A stretch of 37,182 bases of DNA, from positions 1 to 37,182 of the IMG/VR virus record IMGVR_UViG_3300042866_000818; one strand, written 5' to 3'. This stretch comes from a virus. This document shows positions 36,975-37,182 of this stretch, one piece after another. Each line of letters opens with the position of its first letter. Positions within the stretch are counted from its first letter, which is position 1. The position numbers and the translations under genes are program-made. The notes under the pieces are model-generated. The model did not search any database. It was not told the origin of the DNA and saw only the letters and a program-made list of their open reading frames with translations.

Positions 36975-37182
36975 ATGGTGAGCTGCACATGGTGTGACGG
37001 CCCTGTCAGGCGCACTGCAGCACTGCATGAGCGGTGCGGTGCAGGGTGTGATGGCTGTCAGTGGTGGGTCATGGGGCGGGCGCAAGAGGGAACGGACCAC
37101 CCGCGGACCCCACCTACCCCCAACCCCCCGCTGATCGACGGCGGCCCGGCTGGACACATACATGATGTTCCCCTCAAACGAT
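36975..37182 (+). CDS. Cys-rich putative zinc-finger gene, 3' partial
   Basis: An ATG at 36975 opens a frame running off the right edge with no stop (69 visible residues). It starts MVSCTWCDGPVRRTAALHER, then CGAGCDGC, so residues C4, C7, C21, C25 and C28 resemble a CxxC plus CxxxCxxC zinc site. After that it is Pro/Gly-rich (PRTPPTPNPPLIDGG). The ribosome-binding site is weak (GGTGGCC). It would precede the large terminase gene. Small zinc-finger genes beside terminases are common, but composition is unusual, so the call is cautious. Confidence 0.35.
   Translation, partial: MVSCTWCDGPVRRTAALHERCGAGCDGCQWWVMGRAQEGTDHPRTPPTPNPPLIDGGPAGHIHDVPLKR

Noticed and set aside
36936-37163. 75-residue minus-strand open frame at right edge
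   Set aside because: No start signal and low-quality composition; the plus-strand Cys-rich frame is a better though weak candidate.
1-37182. tRNA, rRNA, insertion sequence or integrase genes
   Set aside because: I looked for cloverleaf-like stretches, transposase motifs, inverted terminal repeats and integrase motifs and found none that I can support.

Overview
The window reads as most of a tailed, probably podovirus-like double-stranded DNA phage genome with high GC. SSB-, annealing-, resolvase- and primase-type genes, the late structural genes, and leftward clusters of tiny overlapping early genes all lie in one dense layout. The GC content, promoter style and protein types suggest an alphaproteobacterial (possibly Rhodobacteraceae) host. 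That is inference only. No integrase, repressor, DNA polymerase, RNA polymerase, portal, capsid or large terminase gene is visible.

Rightward late block (1-17546): end of a secreted staphylococcal-type nuclease, a GH19-type endolysin with a peptidoglycan-binding tail, a 620-residue virion protein, a small tail-type protein, a Gly-rich structural protein, a GNAT-like protein, a 735-residue repeat protein, a 633-residue structural protein and a 2765-residue polyvalent protein with a zinc-protease motif. The small terminase gene is at 36189-36806, also rightward. If the genome is circular or circularly permuted, the missing terminase-portal-capsid genes would lie between the right and left edges, and terS would head the same late unit.

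Leftward recombination block (21506-17527): Cas4/RecB-like exonuclease, Sak3/DUF1071-type annealing protein, SSB-like protein, HNH protein, small unknowns, an AlpA-like regulator and a PD-(D/E)XK-like nuclease. It diverges from a rightward RusA resolvase gene. A second rightward unit (22223-24470) carries a Twinkle/T7 gp4-like primase-helicase and ends at a strong terminator.

Leftward early blocks: unit L1 (35417-32187, ten genes) and unit L2 (31628-24552, twenty-one genes) hold mostly tiny overlapping genes with stop/start coupling. L2 includes a MoxR-type AAA+ ATPase paired with a DUF2201/VWA metallopeptidase-like protein, a 27-residue membrane peptide and several helix-turn-helix or zinc-ribbon proteins.

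The most striking non-coding structure lies between L1 and L2. A ~430-bp array has GG (transcript strand) recurring about every 5 nt (NRGGY), and is followed by a perfect 11-bp terminator hairpin sitting directly against the ribosome-binding site of the first L2 gene. This looks like a long attenuator leader. Further non-coding signals are five related stem-loops after L1 stop codons, a GTTCAATYGAACTTTT-type element at four junctions, iteron-like repeats ahead of terS, and a promoter-hairpin-terminator arrangement that could make a ~70-nt small RNA.
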